Below, piece by piece: positions 13,052 through 14,946 of a stretch of 14,946 nucleotides of DNA (position 1 is the stretch's first letter; every line of letters begins with the position of its first letter). Below the pieces are notes generated by a model. That model ran no database searches. It was given only the letters and a program-made list of their open reading frames with translations, and was not told the origin of the DNA. The DNA is from Sutterella parvirubra YIT 11816 (GTDB lineage Bacteria; Pseudomonadota; Gammaproteobacteria; Burkholderiales; Burkholderiaceae_F), in the NCBI RefSeq assembly GCF_000250875.1, contig NZ_JH605018.1:43266-58211 (forward strand). Direction: 5' to 3'. The translations under genes were made by a program, and so were the position numbers.

Positions 13052-14107
13052 TCAGTACTCGTTGAAGATGCGCTGGATTTCCTTGATGTCCTGCGTCTTC
13101 GTCAAAGCGAGCTGGAGGAGCAGACGCGCCTTCTTGGGGTTGAGGTTGCCCGACGAGATGAAGCCCTTCTTGATCGCGTCCGGGCGCAGCACGCATTCGC
13201 CCGTCGGGACGTGCTCGGAGAGGACCACGGGGAAGCCCTTCGCCATCATCGGTTCATAGAACGCTTCCTGGCCGTTCGGGATGGAGCAGTTCCCCATCGA
13301 AGCCGAGACTAGCCCCTTCGCGCCCGCCTTGACGGCGGCTTCCGCGAGCTTCGCGTCGTCGCCCGCCACCGCGTAGATGATGTCGACGCGCGGGAGTTCG
13401 GTCATGCCGGTCACGTCGAATTCGGACTTCGTCGTGTGGCGGCGGGTCGTCGTGCGGTAGAAGACGGGCTCGGCCTGGCTCATGACGCCCAACCACCCGT
13501 ATTCGGGCGCGCGGAAGGTGTCGACGTTCGAGGTGTTGAACTTCGTCGTCTCACGCGCGGCGCCGATGCGGTTGTTCATGATGATGGTGACGCCCTGACC
13601 CTTCATCTTGGGCGAGGCCGCGGCCTGCACGGCTTCGAGGAGATTCATCGGGCCGTCGGCGGAGATGGCGGTCGCCGGGCGCATCGCGCCCACGAGGACG
13701 ACGGGCTTGTCGCTCTTGACCGTGAGGTTCAGGAAGTACGCCGTCTCTTCAATCGAGTCCGTCCCGTGCGTGATCACCACGCCGTCCACCTTCGGGTCGG
13801 CGAGGAGTTCGTTCACGCGGTTGGCGAGCTTCAGACGGATTTCCGTCGTGACGTTGTTGGACGAGATCGAGACGACCTGTTCGCCCGAGACTTCCGCGTA
13901 GTCCTTCATCTGGGGGACGGCGTCGATCAACGTCTGGATCCCGATCGCGCCGGCCTTGTAGCCCGTCGTGTCGGTCGCCTTCGCGGCCGACCCGGCGATG
14001 GTGCCGCCCGTGGCGAGGATCTTCACGGACGGGAGCGCCATCGCGGAGCCCGCGAACGTCATGGCCGCGACGGCGGAGAGCGCGAGAAGTGTCTTCCGAA
14101 GCTTCAT
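13052..14107 (-). CDS. ansB: Type II (periplasmic) L-asparaginase
   Basis: This enzyme hydrolyses asparagine (and often glutamine) to the acid and ammonium. The 351-aa precursor has a Sec signal peptide (1-24, KLRK then a hydrophobic core, cleavage near AMA/LPS). The mature protein begins LPSVKILATGGTIAG, so Thr36 falls at mature position 12, exactly as the AnsB nucleophile. The second signature is THGTDSIEETAYFL (113-126, Thr116 and Asp117), followed by VGAMRPATAISADGPMN (139-155). Tyr50 is in the expected flexible loop, and the catalytic Lys is probably Lys167, which falls one residue off in my alignment by eye. The ATG at 14107 is chosen for the signal peptide and AAGGA 6 bases upstream; the longer frame from 14266 is Pro/Arg-rich. 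It appears monocistronic. Glutaminase side activity cannot be judged. Confidence 0.94.
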   Translation of the reverse strand: MKLRKTLLALSAVAAMTFAGSAMALPSVKILATGGTIAGSAAKATDTTGYKAGAIGIQTLIDAVPQMKDYAEVSGEQVVSISSNNVTTEIRLKLANRVNELLADPKVDGVVITHGTDSIEETAYFLNLTVKSDKPVVLVGAMRPATAISADGPMNLLEAVQAAASPKMKGQGVTIIMNNRIGAARETTKFNTSNVDTFRAPEYGWLGVMSQAEPVFYRTTTRRHTTKSEFDVTGMTELPRVDIIYAVAGDDAKLAEAAVKAGAKGLVSASMGNCSIPNGQEAFYEPMMAKGFPVVLSEHVPTGECVLRPDAIKKGFISSGNLNPKKARLLLQLALTKTQDIKEIQRIFNEY

Positions 14108-14381
14108 GGTTGGTCCTTCTTCGGTAGGGACGGCCGCGGGCGTCGGGCGCCGCAGCCGCGGAGGATGAGGAGTGTGAGTGGTCGTGGTCCGCGCAGGAGA
14201 ACGGGCGCGGACTACGACAAACACCTTGGATGCGGACGGTAGCAAAGAGGAGCGCAGAACGCCCATTCGGGATTACGAGGGGCGCTTCGGATGACCCGGA
14301 AATTCGGCCTCCATAGGGATAGAGCGGCAGCTGACGTCATCACAGCCTGCCGCTCTTCGTAGGTTCGGGAGCCTTGAAAAC
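14108..14381. other. Intergenic region upstream of ansB
   Basis: These 274 bases separate the MFS gene's 3' end from ansB; both are on the minus strand. Apart from the hairpin at 14321-14356 and the ansB ribosome site, I see no gene and no convincing promoter pair, although the ansB promoter should lie here. Confidence 0.5.
14321..14356 (-). terminator. Terminator-like hairpin after the MFS gene
   Basis: AGAGCGGCAG (14321-14330) pairs perfectly with CTGCCGCTCT (14347-14356), with CTG/CAG inside. It lies 25 bases after the MFS stop on the minus strand. The following ATCCCTATGG is a poor U-tract. The loop carries the palindrome TGACGTCA. Confidence 0.5.
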
Positions 14382-14946
14382 TCACTCGGCGTCGACCGCC
14401 GCCTCCCGGCGGCGCTTCACCACGATCCAAAGCAACCCCGTGAGCACCGCCGCCCCCGCCATCACCGCGCTGTAGCGCCAGGCTTCGCCCAGCACGATCG
14501 GGACCAGCACCGCGGACGCCACCGCAAAGCCCATCGTCTGGAAGAACTGCTGGATCGAAGCCGCCATCCCGCGGTTCTTCGGGAAGTAGTCGAGGTTCAT
14601 CACGTTCATGACGGGGCGCACGACCGCCATGTTGAAGTGGTAGATCATCGGGCAGACGAGAAGCCACGGATACCCGGGGGCACCCTCCCAGTCGAGCGCG
14701 ATCCCGACCAAGCCCGCCGCCGTCATGACGGAGATGCTCCATGCGAGAAGCGGCCAAGGCCCCAAGCGTCGCAGGAGCCTCGGGCCCGCCCAACCGCCCA
14801 GCATCGTGCAGACGATGAGCGGGACCACCAACCAGCCGAAGTCGTCCACGCCCATCCCCATGATGTTGATCACGAAGTCGGCGGCGCCCGCCGAGTAGAC
14901 GATCCCGCCCATGAAGGTGAAGCCGTGCCCGATCACGCCCGCCATG
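14382..14946 (-). CDS. MFS transporter, Bcr/CflA-like, C-terminal part (truncated by window edge)
   Basis: This is a secondary transporter of the inner membrane, probably a drug or metabolite exporter. Only the last ~188 residues are in the window; the frame runs open to the edge, so the Met at 14945 is not the true start. About five to six hydrophobic helices are visible, matching TM7-12 of a 12-helix carrier. The GWAGPRLLRRLGPW motif after the second visible helix is the MFS loop with Gly and Arg/Arg. LDYFPKNRGMAASIQQFFQTMGFAVASAVLVP resembles the Bcr/CflA segment L-D-x-F-P-x-x-R-G-x-A-S-S-x-Q-x-F-x-Q. The C-terminus is short and charged (VKRRREAAVDAE). Substrate unknown. Confidence 0.8.
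   Translation of the reverse strand, partial: MAGVIGHGFTFMGGIVYSAGAADFVINIMGMGVDDFGWLVVPLIVCTMLGGWAGPRLLRRLGPWPLLAWSISVMTAAGLVGIALDWEGAPGYPWLLVCPMIYHFNMAVVRPVMNVMNLDYFPKNRGMAASIQQFFQTMGFAVASAVLVPIVLGEAWRYSAVMAGAAVLTGLLWIVVKRRREAAVDAE

Noticed and set aside
14332..14339. TGACGTCA palindrome, similar to the core at 3199-3208
   Set aside because: It lies in the loop of the MFS terminator-like hairpin and is only 8 bases long, so a shared operator cannot be claimed.
1..14946. tRNA, rRNA, CRISPR, insertion sequence, toxin-antitoxin or phage elements
   Set aside because: Read for cloverleaf ends, regular repeats with spacers, transposase motifs and terminal inverted repeats; none was seen.

Overview
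The window looks like chromosomal DNA from a high-GC betaproteobacterium, most likely Burkholderiales and plausibly the gut family Sutterellaceae. This is inferred from the base composition, the divergent rne / rluC-HAD phosphatase layout, and a gene content centred on amino-acid nitrogen rather than sugars. It was not tested by a search. I see no tRNA, rRNA, CRISPR array, insertion sequence or phage gene.

Layout. (1) 62-2890, minus strand: a predicted 394-aa polytopic permease followed 33 bp later by a gamma-glutamyltransferase-family enzyme without an obvious signal peptide, probably one operon. (2) 3368-3811, plus: a small PsiE-family membrane protein, divergent from the permease across a 477-bp intergenic region that holds a nested palindrome. 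(3) 3994-6447, plus: a complete polar amino-acid ABC importer (periplasmic binding protein, permease, GlnQ-like ATPase). A stable hairpin lies between the first two genes and a strong terminator follows the third. (4) 6869-10099, minus: rne, encoding a 1076-aa RNase E with a long low-complexity tail that ends in unusual tandem repeats. (5) 10100-11234: a 1.1-kb region without a credible gene, rich in short perfect inverted repeats. (6) 11235-12916, plus: rluC and a HAD phosphatase gene overlapping by 4 bases (GTGA). (7) 13052-14107, minus: a secreted type II asparaginase. (8) 14382-14946, minus: the C-terminal part of a Bcr/CflA-like MFS transporter, cut by the window edge.

How the genes may work together. 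The asparaginase releases aspartate (or glutamate) and ammonium in the periplasm. The ABC importer takes up a polar amino acid, probably glutamine or glutamate. The permease-GGT pair could import and split a gamma-glutamyl compound in the cytoplasm. This is a plausible scavenging theme, but the separate units need not be co-regulated. The rne and rluC genes are RNA housekeeping genes.

I found no convincing new multi-gene system. The items most worth a second look are the RNase E C-terminal repeats, the hairpin-rich rne-rluC interval, the 16-bp palindrome at the end of psiE, and the permease-GGT pair with its operator-like dyad.
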